From contig OX578286.1 in NCBI GenBank assembly GCA_951217055.1, forward strand, positions 14,657,050 through 14,721,049: a stretch of DNA of 64,000 bases. The letters are read 5' to 3'. Positions 11,829 to 22,974 of the stretch are shown piece by piece; within the stretch, counting starts at the first letter, position 1, and each line of letters begins with the position of its first letter. Source of the stretch: Gerris lacustris. Lineage: Eukaryota; Arthropoda; Insecta; Hemiptera; Gerridae. The notes beneath the pieces were generated by a model. That model searched no databases. It saw nothing but the letters and a program-made list of their open reading frames with translations, and was not told where the DNA came from. Position numbers and translations under genes: made by a program.

Positions 11829-12035
11829 ATCTTAGCACATATTTGCGCATTAAGCATGCCCATATTAAAGGTTTCTCTTAATATTTTTCCCATGTGTAGG
11901 TCAAAATGTTACGCGAGTATTTCAAATTTCAACTGTCGATAGAACGGTTCGGGGGATATTAACCAAAGTACGACAGACACATCAACCTCGATTTAAGGAT
12001 TTCGAGGATGGTCTAAGAAATCCTAATTAAAGAAA
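11829..12035. repeat. Family G copy, uninterrupted
   Basis: Matches 558-751 and 1800-1840: ATTTGCGCATTAAGCATGCC, ATTTCAAATTTCAACT, ACCAAAGTACGACAGA and CATCAACCTCG then CGAGGATGG. Serves as the empty site for the insertion at 752-1799. Confidence 0.6.
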
Positions 12036-12729
12036 ATATTATTCATCACAATTGCATTTCCTCCTATTATTGCACACATTTTTGACTCTATGTGGAGAAT
12101 GCTTAAGGGGAACATTTGCAATTACCTGTTTAATTCTTTCCTTAACCTCATTCACGCTAATAACCAGGTGTTCAGCTGAAACTATTTTGTTTATAATTAA
12201 AATGGAGTGTACACAATTTTTGTTAGCTTAGTGTTCATTTTTGGAAAACAAACTAAAATTTAATACAAATACTTGATTTTTATGCAATTTTCATAAAATA
12301 AAATAATATTTAATATTTACACCTTTTTTGCAATTCTGAGCCACTTTTCTAAATCATATTTTTCGATACCATCAGAAATAAGGGTAGTTGACTCTTGGTA
12401 AATTTTTTTTATGTTTTCAAGGAACTAAACAGCAAATTTGTACACAAAATCACAAAATATTACCATATTTAATGGTTTAAGTTCAAGCAGGAGTTTTTAT
12501 ATACAATATCTATTTTTTTAATGTTGGACCCCATTAAGTTTTTTACAAAAATTAAATATTACAAATTAAGAAAAAAAAAATATAAACAAATAAAATCTTA
12601 TTAAGCTAGTAACTACGAAAGATAATTAATGAAAGAAAAAAAAAATTATTGTGCTTTAATAGAACTGAGAAAATATATACATATTTCTTTTGATTTTTAA
12701 ATAAGATAAAAATGTTTTAAAAAAATTAC
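12036..12729. other. Intron sequence downstream of the C2-start exon
   Basis: Very AT-rich. It begins with a GTAATTTTT donor on the minus strand. No next exon is visible. Confidence 0.5.
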
Positions 12730-12796
12730 CGTTGGCATCCTTAGCTTCGAGTCCTTCGGCCTCCATTACGACCACATTCAGAACTACTATCGGTGG
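12730..12796 (-). CDS. stac: Coding exon: start of first C2 domain, same Munc13-4-like gene
   Basis: This is a 67-base exon on the minus strand, preceded by ATGTTACAG and followed by a GTAATTTTT donor. It enters in phase 0 and leaves one base (G) of a split codon. It encodes PPIVVLNVVVMEAEGLEAKD then AN and the first base of a Gly codon. This is the beta-1/beta-2 start of a C2 domain, which in Munc13-4 and BAIAP3 directly follows the segment encoded at 53874-54041. The two exons have matching phase and join as ...ASEEK / PPIVV..., which supports a single intron between them. The next exon should open with the aspartate-containing Ca2+-binding loop (F-S-D-P-Y-C type); I did not see it between 1 and 12729, so it probably lies beyond the window. 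The base composition is clearly higher in GC than the surrounding intron. Confidence 0.68.
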
Positions 12797-12810
12797 CTGT
12801 AACATAAAAT

Positions 12811-13351
12811 AATAGGCAGATGTTATTAAAGAATATAATATTTATTTGTAAATAAAAATGGTTATATTGAGGTGAATCAAAGGAAATATTTTATTATGTC
12901 ACTTAGTCAGACAATAGGCACATGTTATTAACATAAGTATTTGTAAAAATGCGGTTATGTTCCTGCAAAATGAAAGAGAATATGTTGCATGTTAATGTAG
13001 CATAATATAAGAACGAACAAATGACAACTAGTATGGCACATAGCCAAACAATAGGCAGATGTTATTAACAAAAGTATTTGTAATAACGTGGTTATGCTAC
13101 TGCAGATAAAGGGGAAAGTGTGGCAACTAAGTGTAGCATTATATATATTAGAACAAAAATAAGTCAATTAGTATGGCACATAGCCAAACAATAGGCAGAT
13201 GTTAACAAAAGTTTTTATAAAAACATAGTTATATTACCGTAAAATGAAGGGGAAAAAATGTGGCTTGTTAGTGTAGCATTAAATTAGAAAAAAATCTGTC
13301 AATTAGTATGGCACATAGCCAAACAATAGGCAGATGTAATTAACAATAGTA
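12811..13351. repeat. About 140-bp tandem repeat, 4 degenerate units
   Basis: AATTAGTATGGCACATAGCC followed by AACAATAGGCAGATGTTA recurs at 13032, 13172 and 13306, with an earlier partial unit from 12811. Part of the unit resembles the family B terminus. A partial unit resumes at 13920-13990 after an insertion. Confidence 0.8.
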
Positions 13352-13918
13352 CATTACGCGTCTAATGCGGAAAGTAGCATTTTGCATGCGAGTGTGGAGT
13401 TTGCGATAGCGAGGGTAGTAAAACCACACGAGCAAAGCAAAATGCAGTTTTCGCATGAGTTGCGTACCGTACTTTATCTGCGATTATGGATTTTAATAAT
13501 AAATACAGAAAATTTTTTTTTTAAATTAAAATAAAATTTAAAAAAATGTAAGTTCGTATTTCTCTTTTGATAAAGATGACATTAATTCATTAGTTGTATT
13601 TTGTGCCGAATTAATTTATTTCGGGAGGCTTATTATTCTCCTCATTTTCGTCATAATCACTTAAATCACTCATTGTTATTCACTAAAAACTCGATATAAA
13701 CAGTTACTTTAATTAAACAAACTGCAAATTAGTTTTGTTAAATGTAAACAAACTCGCTAATCGTGCATTAAGGCGAAGAATTCCTCTTTTTTTTCGTACT
13801 AGGGCGGTAAGAAAAGAAGAATTATGAAAGCGCTGAGCAATGAATACAGCTACGAAAAGAATTACTTTCTGGGCATCTAAACAGAGATAAAATATTTGTA
13901 TTTCGTATTAATCTTAGA
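13352..13918. mobile_element. Insertion of about 567 bp within the 140-bp repeat
   Basis: The tandem unit breaks at ACAATAGTA and resumes at AAAAGTATTTG, giving a possible AGTA duplication. The insert starts with a hairpin (CATTTTGCATGCGAGTGTGG against CCACACGAGCAAAGCAAAATG). It holds a short minus-strand frame at 13611-13673 beginning MSDLSDYDENEENN, resembling an acidic protein N-terminus. No TIRs seen. A transposon relic is my inference. Confidence 0.4.
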
Positions 13919-13990
13919 TAAAAGTATTTGTAAAAACATGATCATGTTACTGCGAAATGAAAGGGCATTGGCATGAATGGGCAATGTGTC

Positions 13991-14801
<811 letters not shown>

Positions 14802-14995
14802 ATTTGCGAGAGACACCAAGGGATGTGCCACGCAAGCGTGACACATAGGAACTGTTCCAACATCAGACATAACGTCATTAAGATGTTGGCTCGGCATTAC
14901 GCTATGTCCTGCATCGTTTCGTCGCGTCCGACTCATCAGGGGCCCGACGATGCCCACCCAACTCTGGACCTATACTAGATCAGCGTATTACTCTG

Positions 14996-14998
<3 letters not shown>
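14802..14998. other. GC-richer island between two AT microsatellites
   Basis: About 200 bases of balanced composition (TTTGCGAGAGACACC ... CTCTGCTGA), framed on both sides by pure (AT)n. Neither coding nor recognised as a repeat elsewhere in the window. Confidence 0.5.

Positions 14999-15064
<66 letters not shown>
14999..15064. repeat. (AT)n microsatellite
   Basis: Pure AT run of about 65 bases. Confidence 0.97.
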
Positions 15065-15067
<3 letters not shown>

Positions 15068-15359
15068 CCAAATACCCCAACACACAATCACTGAATTACC
15101 ACGATATCCCTGTCCACTCACCACAATTAATACCACGCTAAAATAAAACCATAGATTTTGATATATATATTTTTTAAATAATAATGTCTGCCAATAGGGA
15201 ATTTCTTAAATTTGATTTCTAAGGGGGGAAATAAGGGGAAAGTAAAAAAGGATAATGAATTGACCCCAAACGAACCTTCTTACGATATTAATAATACCTA
15301 ACTTAAATTTAATGCACTTTCTCATAATAACTTACTTCTTATAGTAGTAGTTGTGTTGA

Positions 15360-15458
15360 GCCCTTTGATAGGCCTATGCCCATCAAAGGCTATTGGCTCC
15401 ACATCAAAATTACATTTATGAGGTAACATTCCGTTAACGGCATAGGTCCATCAAAGGG
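15360..15458. repeat. Inverted repeat CCCTTTGATAGGCCTATGCC
   Basis: Left copy at 15360-15379 and inverted copy at 15437-15457, with two mismatches. An additional internal ATCAAAGG gives alternative foldings. Confidence 0.6.
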
Positions 15459-15465
15459 CGCCCCA

Positions 15466-15690
15466 AATTCATTTCTTAATTGCACCTCGGGGTATGATTT
15501 TTCTGAACATGTAAGTCAAATTTCGTCAAAATTGGCCCAGTAGGTTATACTCCACGCGTTATCAAAGATAAACGACAACAGGGAGACACTGTTTAAAAAC
15601 ATTTTTGGATTGAGGGGACCAAAAAACGTGTAAATTCTTACAAATTTTAAAATCGAATTTTTGCGCCATCATAATATGAGAAAGTAAAAA
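15466..15690 (+). repeat. Family A fragment (right half)
   Basis: Matches the right half of family A: CTCGGGGTATGATTTTTCTG, AACATGTAAGTCAAATTTCG, CCCAGTAGGTTATACTCC and the terminal TATGAGAAAGTAAAAA. Confidence 0.7.
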
Positions 15691-16083
15691 ATAGAAGGAA
15701 TTCATATTTTTAAAAAAACATATTCTTAAAGAATATATTTCCTTTTCTTCTAGTTTTTTTCTTCGTCATTTGCAAAAGAAAAAAAAGTCAAAGGAGCTTT
15801 TGCTAACAAGAGAGGAAACAAACTTATATCTTTTATCTCTTTACTAAAATCCAAAAGTATTGCCTAGGTACCTCTTATCAAATTCTGATTTCCTGTTATA
15901 TCACAAAAAAAAATATAAAATGACAAAAAAATACAAGTTAAAAGGAGAAAAAAAATTGTTTCAATATGGGCAAGCACAGAACAACTTTTTTTTGTGTCCC
16001 CCCCCCCCCTTTTTTACATCTTATTTCATGTTTTTTTGTGCTATCTCCTCCCTCAATCATCCTTCTCTTTCTTTCTATTTCTT
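15691..16083. other. No gene seen
   Basis: AT-rich with a C10 run near 16000. Nothing recognised. Confidence 0.5.
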
Positions 16084-16105
16084 TATATATATATATATAT
16101 ATATA

Positions 16106-16180
<75 letters not shown>
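16084..16180. repeat. (AT)n microsatellite
   Basis: AT run with one interruption (ACTA) near 16108. Confidence 0.97.
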
Positions 16181-16575
16181 CCTTTTTTGATCCACTAAAT
16201 CTTCTACTTTACATTTCGTTATATTTTCTTAAGTTGGTTATTTTCCCCGTATTTTTTTTTTTTTTTGTTTTTTTTTTTTGTTTTTCTTTAGTGCCTTTTT
16301 TTATTGTATTTGCAGGTTTGATGTGAGATAACAGACGTTTTTGTATTTCTTTTTATTTCATTGATATTTGTCTGCGCAAAAAACGATTCGTTGAAGACGA
16401 CTTCAAAAAGAATTCTAAACAAAAGAATGTTGCTTTTAGGTTTTCTTAAAATGATTATAGGATTTTTCTCATTTTTTTTTACGAAAAATTATCCTTTCGT
16501 AAAGATTAAATTTACGAAAATATAGTGGATAACGTATACGAATTGATTGCTCGTGGAGGAATGAAAATTGTGAGT
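16181..16575. other. No gene seen
   Basis: T-rich low-complexity sequence followed by unique AT-rich DNA. Confidence 0.5.
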
Positions 16576-16845
16576 AAAATGCTTAGTTTTATCAGTAATG
16601 TAAGTAAGTAGTAAGTAGAAATGCTTAGTTATCAGTAATGTAAGTAAGTAGTAAGTAGAAATGCTTAGTTATCAGTAATGTAAGTAAGCAGTAAGTAGAA
16701 ATGCATAGTTATCAGTAATGTAAGAAAGTAGTATGTATAAATGCTTCGTTATCAGTAATGTAAGTAAGTAGTAAGTAGAAATACTTAGTTATCAGTAGTA
16801 TAACAAGAATAATCAGTAAAACTGCCTAGTTATCAGTAGTAAATA
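16576..16845. repeat. 40-bp tandem array, about 6-7 units
   Basis: Unit AAATGCTTAGTTATCAGTAA then TGTAAGTAAGTAGTAAGTAG. The last units are degenerate. Confidence 0.9.
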
Positions 16846-16847
16846 AA

Positions 16848-17465
16848 AAAATCGGTCCGAGACAACTCAAACAAACTTTCTCATGTAGGAGGTCATAATT
16901 ATATTTGGCCCAGTGTTTTCCATTTATTAGTTTTCGAATGTAAATTTAATTATTATTGAACATTTCATCAAAATTTATCATAAAAATAACATCTCCTGGG
17001 CGGGGAATCGAACCCAGGCTCTCTCCGTCCGCATTTTAAGCTTATTTCTCAGGAACTAGATTTTTCCCGGGAAAACGGCTTATATCGTTGGATCCGTATT
17101 TCAATGGACTACATTTTAGAATTTTTTAATCAAAATCGTCGGAACCGTTTTCGAGAAATATTTTCTTTTCACGTTTTTTCAGGGTTTTTGGGGGGTAGCG
17201 CCCCCAAATTTGAAGCTAAAATTCATTTCTCGATTTCTCCTCGGGGTATGATTTTTCTGAACATGTATGCCAAATTTCGTCAAAATCGGTCCAGTAGTTT
17301 AGGCTCCAGGTGTCTGCACAGACAGACGACAGACGACGGACAGACATTTTTAAAAAACCACTTTTTTCGACTCAGGGGACCTGAAAACGTGTAAATTCAT
17401 CAAAATCTCAAAATCGAATTTTCGCGCCATCACAATACTTTCTCTTTATATGAGAAAGTAAAAAG
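16848..17465 (+). repeat. Family A copy, near full length
   Basis: Colinear with 7629-8250 and highly similar. The left end AAATCGGTCCGAGACAACTC, the inverted B box GGGGAATCGAACCC, and the right end ATATGAGAAAGTAAAAAGT are all present. Confidence 0.8.
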
Positions 17466-17913
17466 TAGCAAATATCCCTCAAACCACTCATTGACTTACA
17501 GATTATTTTACGTAAATAAAGGTTTTGTCACAAATCCATTATAACTTTTATTTCATATTTCTGCTAGTCTTAGGTAGCGGCACTGAAGATGATTACTAGT
17601 TGTTGAAAACTGGCTTTGTACAATAAACTAACTTTTAGTGGGACGTGCTTCTTTATTTCAACGCTTGAAAGCACCACTTGAGGAATCCAAAGTTTGAGAC
17701 ACTTTTGAAACGAAAGCTTTACAACTATTGCTCTATCAACCCTTCCAAGTACTTTAAGGCCCCCATACACGATCAAACTTACTTGACAAGCCAAATTTGA
17801 TCAAAAGTTTGTCAAGCAAGTTTGAGGCTCTGCGAGCCCCACACACTATACAAGCAAGTTTGTCAAACTTAAGCAAGTTTCAGTAGTATTTGTAGACGAG
17901 TGTACTGATGATC

Positions 17914-18108
17914 ATGGATTTTGAAGAGTTAGCTTATTTGTATTACAAAATTGACTTACAAGAAACGAACCTTTATTAGAAAAACAGGAATCGATCCAAA
18001 TGATGCAAGCAACGGTTACTGAAAGAGCACAGTATTCACACGTAAATCTTTTAAAGGAAATAAGGTGTGAGCCTCAATACTGGCATCATTTTATGAGGAT
18101 GGACGAGC
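17914..18108 (+). pseudogene. Remnant of PIF/Harbinger transposase N-terminus
   Basis: The remnant opens ATG with MDFEELAYLYYKIDLQETN, then frame breaks. Near 18048-18108 another stretch reads LKEIRCEPQYWHHFMRMDEQ. The pattern of an acidic start, then a short helix followed by an F-x-x-F-R-M-D/S box, is that of Harbinger transposases ahead of the DDE domain. The catalytic part is absent. The identification is by pattern only and is supported by the TTA target and TIR length. Confidence 0.5.
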
Positions 18109-18302
18109 AATGAGCAAAAATGATAAGTAGTATCAGTGGTTATCTGTTACCACTGACTAAACTGCTCTGATGGATGGAAAATTAACTAAATGTTTATCAG
18201 TTTGGGTTGATAGAACCACACACCGTCAAACTTACTTGACAAGCCTTCAGTCATCAAACTACTTGTCTGACAATCAGAAAAGTGACAAACTCTTCATCAA
18301 GA

Positions 18303-18433
18303 CATCAAACTCTCAAACTTCACCCACACACGGTCCAACTTACTTGTCAAACTGGCTTGACAAACTTGGCTTGTCAAGCCAGCTTGACAAGTAAGTTGGA
18401 CCGTGTGTGGGTTAAGTTTGAGAGTTTGATGGC
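18303..18433. repeat. 130-bp palindrome within the Harbinger-type element
   Basis: CATCAAACTCTCAAACTTCA at the left and its inverse at the right, through CACACACGGTCCAACTTACT, with a centre around 18370. Nearly perfect arms of about 60 bases. Confidence 0.85.
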
Positions 18434-18519
18434 TTGATGTGGTGTACACTGGGCGTCAAACTTATTTGACAAACTTTTGATCAAACTTGCTTGTCAAACT
18501 TGATCGTGTATGGGGGCCT

Positions 18520-19063
18520 TTATTAGTCAAACAAGATGAAACATCTCTTTCTCTTGCTTTTTATCTTCCATCTGAATAATATAAAGTTTGTCAAGTGTTC
18601 CAAAAGTATTTATAGAACGGTTTACATACGAAGTTTAGGGTTCCGGGTCCCTGGAATTTTCCAGGCATTCCAAAAAATGGGGTGGTGGGATTAACTGTGG
18701 AAATTAATTGAGTTCATCCAAGCGTAAATGTTGCTGTTTGTTTCCCCTCTTCGTTTAATTTCCATATTGATCCCGCTCATATGAGGGGCATCCAAACTCC
18801 AAACGAGATTCCATGAATGTTTCGGTCAATTTCGTCTCTTAACATTCCTAAATTTGCTTGTAAAGGGTTTCAAGCTATCAAGCAAAATATTTCAATTCAA
18901 AATATTTATTGACAAGACAAACCATAAATATGTGTAATAACTAAAATCGCTATAATTACGTGTTTGTCTATCTTAAACCGGCCATACCACGTTGTGGTAT
19001 ACTTGACAGGTAACACAGGTACAGTTATAAGAACACAAACGCTCCGGTTTACAAGTACAAGAA
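18520..19063. other. No gene seen
   Basis: No repeat partner found except a short AGGGTTCCGGGTCCCTGG motif near 18638. Confidence 0.45.
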
Positions 19064-19671
19064 AAGGTGGGTTCACAGCTAGCGAATACTTATTTGCGGA
19101 GGGCTATATAGATAACAATATATCTTCGGAGAACCGCCGAGACGGAGGACGGAATCGTTTTTTCCCTCCCCTCGAGTTTCGGTCGGCCAGGTTATAAACA
19201 AAGGCAATTATAACATTGTTTTTTCAACTTGAATTTAGTTCTCTTGCTTAAAAAAAACTTATATAATAAGATTATAGATAAGGACTTTTATTATTATTTA
19301 AATAAGAAATAGATATATATAATAAAAATAATGTAGGAACAGATATAATAAGCCCAGATATAAAGAACATGGACATAATACACAGATAAAGATAAAACCC
19401 TGATAAAAACCGTAGATTAAACACAGATAAAACACAGATTATAATAAAAATAATGCAGGAACAAATGAACAGATACAAAAATATATTGTAATAAAACAAT
19501 TTTAACATAAAAACAGAAAGGAAATAAGAAGAGGACGAAGTGTATTCATACAGGTTTTAAAGCAGCACCGCAAAAAAGATGGTTTGGAACCAACTTTCTG
19601 CAAAAGAGTTGCCATAGATGAATCCCTTCGGGCCTCCGCAATTGCGTATCCGCTAGCTATGAACCCACCTT
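19064..19671. mobile_element. TIR element, AAGGTGGGTTC ends
   Basis: Left AAGGTGGGTTCACAGCTAGC and right GCTAGCTATGAACCCACCTT are inverted copies with one mismatch in 20, extending weakly further (GCGGAGG). About 608 bp, no transposase. Superfamily uncertain. Confidence 0.75.
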
Positions 19672-19832
19672 AAGCCGGAGATTGGGTACTATCAAATTTG
19701 TACAGAAAATGTTAGCTACCTTAATGAAGTTTTTTAAGAATATTTTAGTGAAAGTTTAAACAAAGTTTAGGTTATGTTATATCGTTTTAAAGGTAATAAA
19801 CAGGTCAAGTGTGTGCTGGTCAGCACACAGCG

Positions 19833-20519
19833 AGGGTCCGTAGGCCACACTGTATAGTTTAAGTAGTACCCTATTGATGGTGTTTTCTAAAATGCTAAAA
19901 AGCTTACTTTGAACTATCCTATGGGTCTGATATTCTCAAAACACATAAAAAAAACTTCCGATAAAGTATATTTTTGCCACTGAACCGGACTACAACCATA
20001 TACATACATCGAAAAGACCATAATTATAAAAACGCGTATTTTTTCAATAAAAAATAAAATAATATTTTTTTCGAAATTTCCAAAAAGTGGTATCTTTACT
20101 TTTGGTCAAAGAATGTTCAGGAATTTTTTCAGATTTTTTGCCCTTCACATAAGCGAGATAGAGGGGGGGGGGGACAGTTTCACACCCGCTTCAAACTCGC
20201 CTACGCTCGCCCTATCAAAGTTATAACCAAAGAATTATATATTTTTGTAATCAGCTCGACGTACCCTTTCATATGATACCCCTCACGGTGTCGCAAAAAA
20301 ATGTAAAATCTTTAACCCTTAAGTTTTTTTACCCTAATTTTATTGAAATTTTTTTTTTAAGTCGCTATATTTTTAAAATATATGGGTAGGTACAAGACAC
20401 CTACATGCCAAATTTCAAAGTGATCGGACGAACGGTGTAGCCGTGAGAGCACGCGAGAGGACGGACGGACAGACACACGCAGGAAAATATAAGGGTCCTT
20501 GGTTTTGCCTACGGACCCT
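19833..20519. mobile_element. TIR element, AGGGTCCGTAGGC ends
   Basis: AGGGTCCGTAGGC at 19833 is inverted as GCCTACGGACCCT ending at 20519. The right part carries the core CATGCCAAATTTCAAAGTGA then GGACGGACGGACAGACAC. Its termini resemble family D (AGGGTTTCGTTGG), so the two may be relatives. Confidence 0.55.
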
Positions 20520-21539
20520 AATAAAATGGGTCAGTTTTTAAGCTCTTCAGACTTAATAATTCAGGAATTAACAAAGTTATGGTGGTTATCAATATCACTC
20601 AATTTTCTACAATACTCTAATTTTACATTTTAAATTAGTGTGTCTCTTTTTAAAGGTAATACGTAGGTTATATTGTAAGTAATTTTAATGCAAACTTAAT
20701 GCTCTTTCTAATGGTGATAACCGCATCTCTATAACTTTATTGTTTTTTTTTAGTGATTACGCATTTTATTTGAGAAAACAACGATGTAGCGAAAAATATC
20801 GATATATCGAAATATTTTGAAAACTATTGAGAATTTTATAAAGGCATATTTACCATTTTTCTGTTCATCTTGAGCCATAGAATCAGAATCCCTTTTTTGT
20901 CCCATTAAATCTAGGCAACCCTGTATATTTCGGTCTTCAGAGGCACGTAACAAATGTCTCTGTCTCAGGCTTACGTCTCCGAGTGTGAAACAATCCTCAG
21001 GGTGGGAGGGATATAGATATATAATAAATAAATATAGATTTAGTTTATTATATTCTCAAAGTTGTTTATCAATGGAAATTTTAATAATATAACGTTACAA
21101 AACGTTTAAATTTACGATATGAAAGGTCTCATATAGCTTTGTACTTTAGAGAGGTTTCAAAATAACCCTACATTTTGGGCTAAAGGGAGGGAAAGGGGGG
21201 GTTTGAAAAGGAACCTAAAATTGTGGTCTGTAGAGAACAAATTATACAGGATAAAGTTACAGGATTTCAGCGTTACAACTGTAACCGTAAACCATGTCTT
21301 TATAGGTCTCTATAACCAGAGGTTTAAACCCTTCCTGAAGGGCATCACTTGACCCAAGATTTATTCGCGCAATTATCTCCCTCCCTTTACCTCCTCGATG
21401 TAATTCAACAAACTTGTAAAGGGTCTGGAAACCCCTCCCACGTTTAATACTGCGGGGTTTTCCAGATTGCATTTAATTATTCTCCGGATTTTCCAAGTAG
21501 TTTGAACATCAATTTTAATGAGAGGAAATGAATGCTTTG
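20520..21539. other. No gene seen
   Basis: AT-rich; open frames of 67-71 codons on the minus strand have no recognisable features. Confidence 0.45.
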
Positions 21540-22860
21540 TATACAGAAACCTCAAAATAACTTAATAGCTATGATAGTAGGTAACTTAATATCTTTAATA
21601 GTAGATAACTTAATATATTCTTCAGTCTTCCTTAGGTCTATAGGGTGGACAAGACGTATTTTCTCAATGAGAAAATTAATTTTTTTTTATTTGAAAATAA
21701 CATTAATTAGAGAACAGTGAATCATGAAAAGAGGAAATGTGTAGACGCACGACGCACGGTTGAATAACTGGTAGTTATATTTTCATAGAAAAATGTGTAT
21801 TATAATATAATAGAAGGATTAAATAAAGGCCTGAAGATGCCTCAAAGGAGGTGAAATATAGCCAAACATGGAGTAGCAATAAAATTTATTAATACCCTAT
21901 AGACCTAAGGAAGACTGAAGAATAAACTAGATTAAAGGGTAATACACTACGAAGATAACTTAATAGTTATGGCAGTACTATAACATAATACATAACATAG
22001 TACATAACATAATATTTTTGATAATAGATAACTTAATAGCTATTATAATAGATAACTTCATAACTTAATAGTTTTGATAGTAGATAACATAATAGTTATG
22101 ACAGTAGATAACTTAACAGTTTTGATAGTAGATAACTTAATTGTTATATGATATTAGATAACTTAACATATTTGATAATAGATAACTTAATAGTTATGAT
22201 AATAATAGATAACTTAATAGTTATGATAATAATAGATAACTTAATAGTTATGATAATAATAGATAACTTAATAGTTATGATAATAATAGATAACTTAATA
22301 GTTATGATAATAATAGATAACTTAATAGTTATGATAATAATAGATAACTTAATAGTTATGATAATAATAGATAACTTAATAGTTATGATAATAATAGATA
22401 ACTTAATAGTTATGATAATAATAGATAACTTAATAGTTATGATAATAATAGATAACTTAATAGTTATGATAATAATAGATAACTTAATAGTTATGATAAT
22501 AATAGATAACTAAATAGTTATGATAATAATAGATAACTTAATATAGTTACGATAGTAGAAAACTTAATAGTTATAATAGTAGAGAACTTAATAGTTATGC
22601 AGTAGATAAAGTAATAGTAATAATGTTAGAATACTCAATAGTTATAATTATATTAGATAACTTAATAGTTATGATAGTAGATAACTTAATAGTTATGACA
22701 GTATATAATTTAATAGTTTTGACAGTAGATATCTTTTAATAGTTACGATAATAGAAAACTTAATAGTGATAACAGTAGATAACTTTATAGTTTTGATAGT
22801 AGATTTATTAATAGTTACGATAATAGATAACTTAATAGTTATAAAAGTAAACAGATATAG
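21540..22860. repeat. 24/27-bp tandem array
   Basis: The core 22188-22545 has about 13 almost perfect 27-bp units (GATAATAATAGATAACTTAA then TAGTTAT). The flanks are degenerate 24-bp units (GATAGTAGATAACTTAATAG then TTAT), with one three-base ATA insertion explaining 24 to 27. The open frame MIIIDNLIV repeats is a by-product of a period divisible by three. Confidence 0.93.
21618..21922. repeat. Perfect 29-bp inverted repeat
   Basis: TTCTTCAGTCTTCCTTAGGT then CTATAGGGT at 21618-21646 is exactly inverted at 21894-21922. Both arms adjoin array-like sequence, suggesting the ends of an inserted segment. Confidence 0.8.
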
Positions 22861-22974
22861 TGAACATTTTTGGACACAAAAAATTGGATAAAATATATAT
22901 ATATTTGGAAACTACGCTATTAAATAATAAAACTTCAATTTTAAACTTCTTTTTAATAAACAACAAAACAAAAA

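Larger units (their letters stand above)
17757..18519. mobile_element. PIF/Harbinger-type element, TTA target duplication
   Basis: The long TIRs start AGGCCCCCATACACGATCAA on the left, and the inverse ends at 18519. TTA flanks both sides (17754-17756 and 18520-18522), the 3-bp target typical of PIF/Harbinger. The interior keeps a worn transposase N-terminus (17914-18108) and a 130-bp palindrome (18303-18433). The element is too short and broken to be autonomous. Confidence 0.75.

Noticed and set aside
18964..19197. Open frame of 77 codons starting at 18964
   Set aside because: It runs across the left end of a TIR element, so the frame spans an insertion junction and has no conserved motif.
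22148..22513. Open frame of MIIIDNLIV repeats
   Set aside because: By-product of a 27-bp tandem repeat; no protein features.
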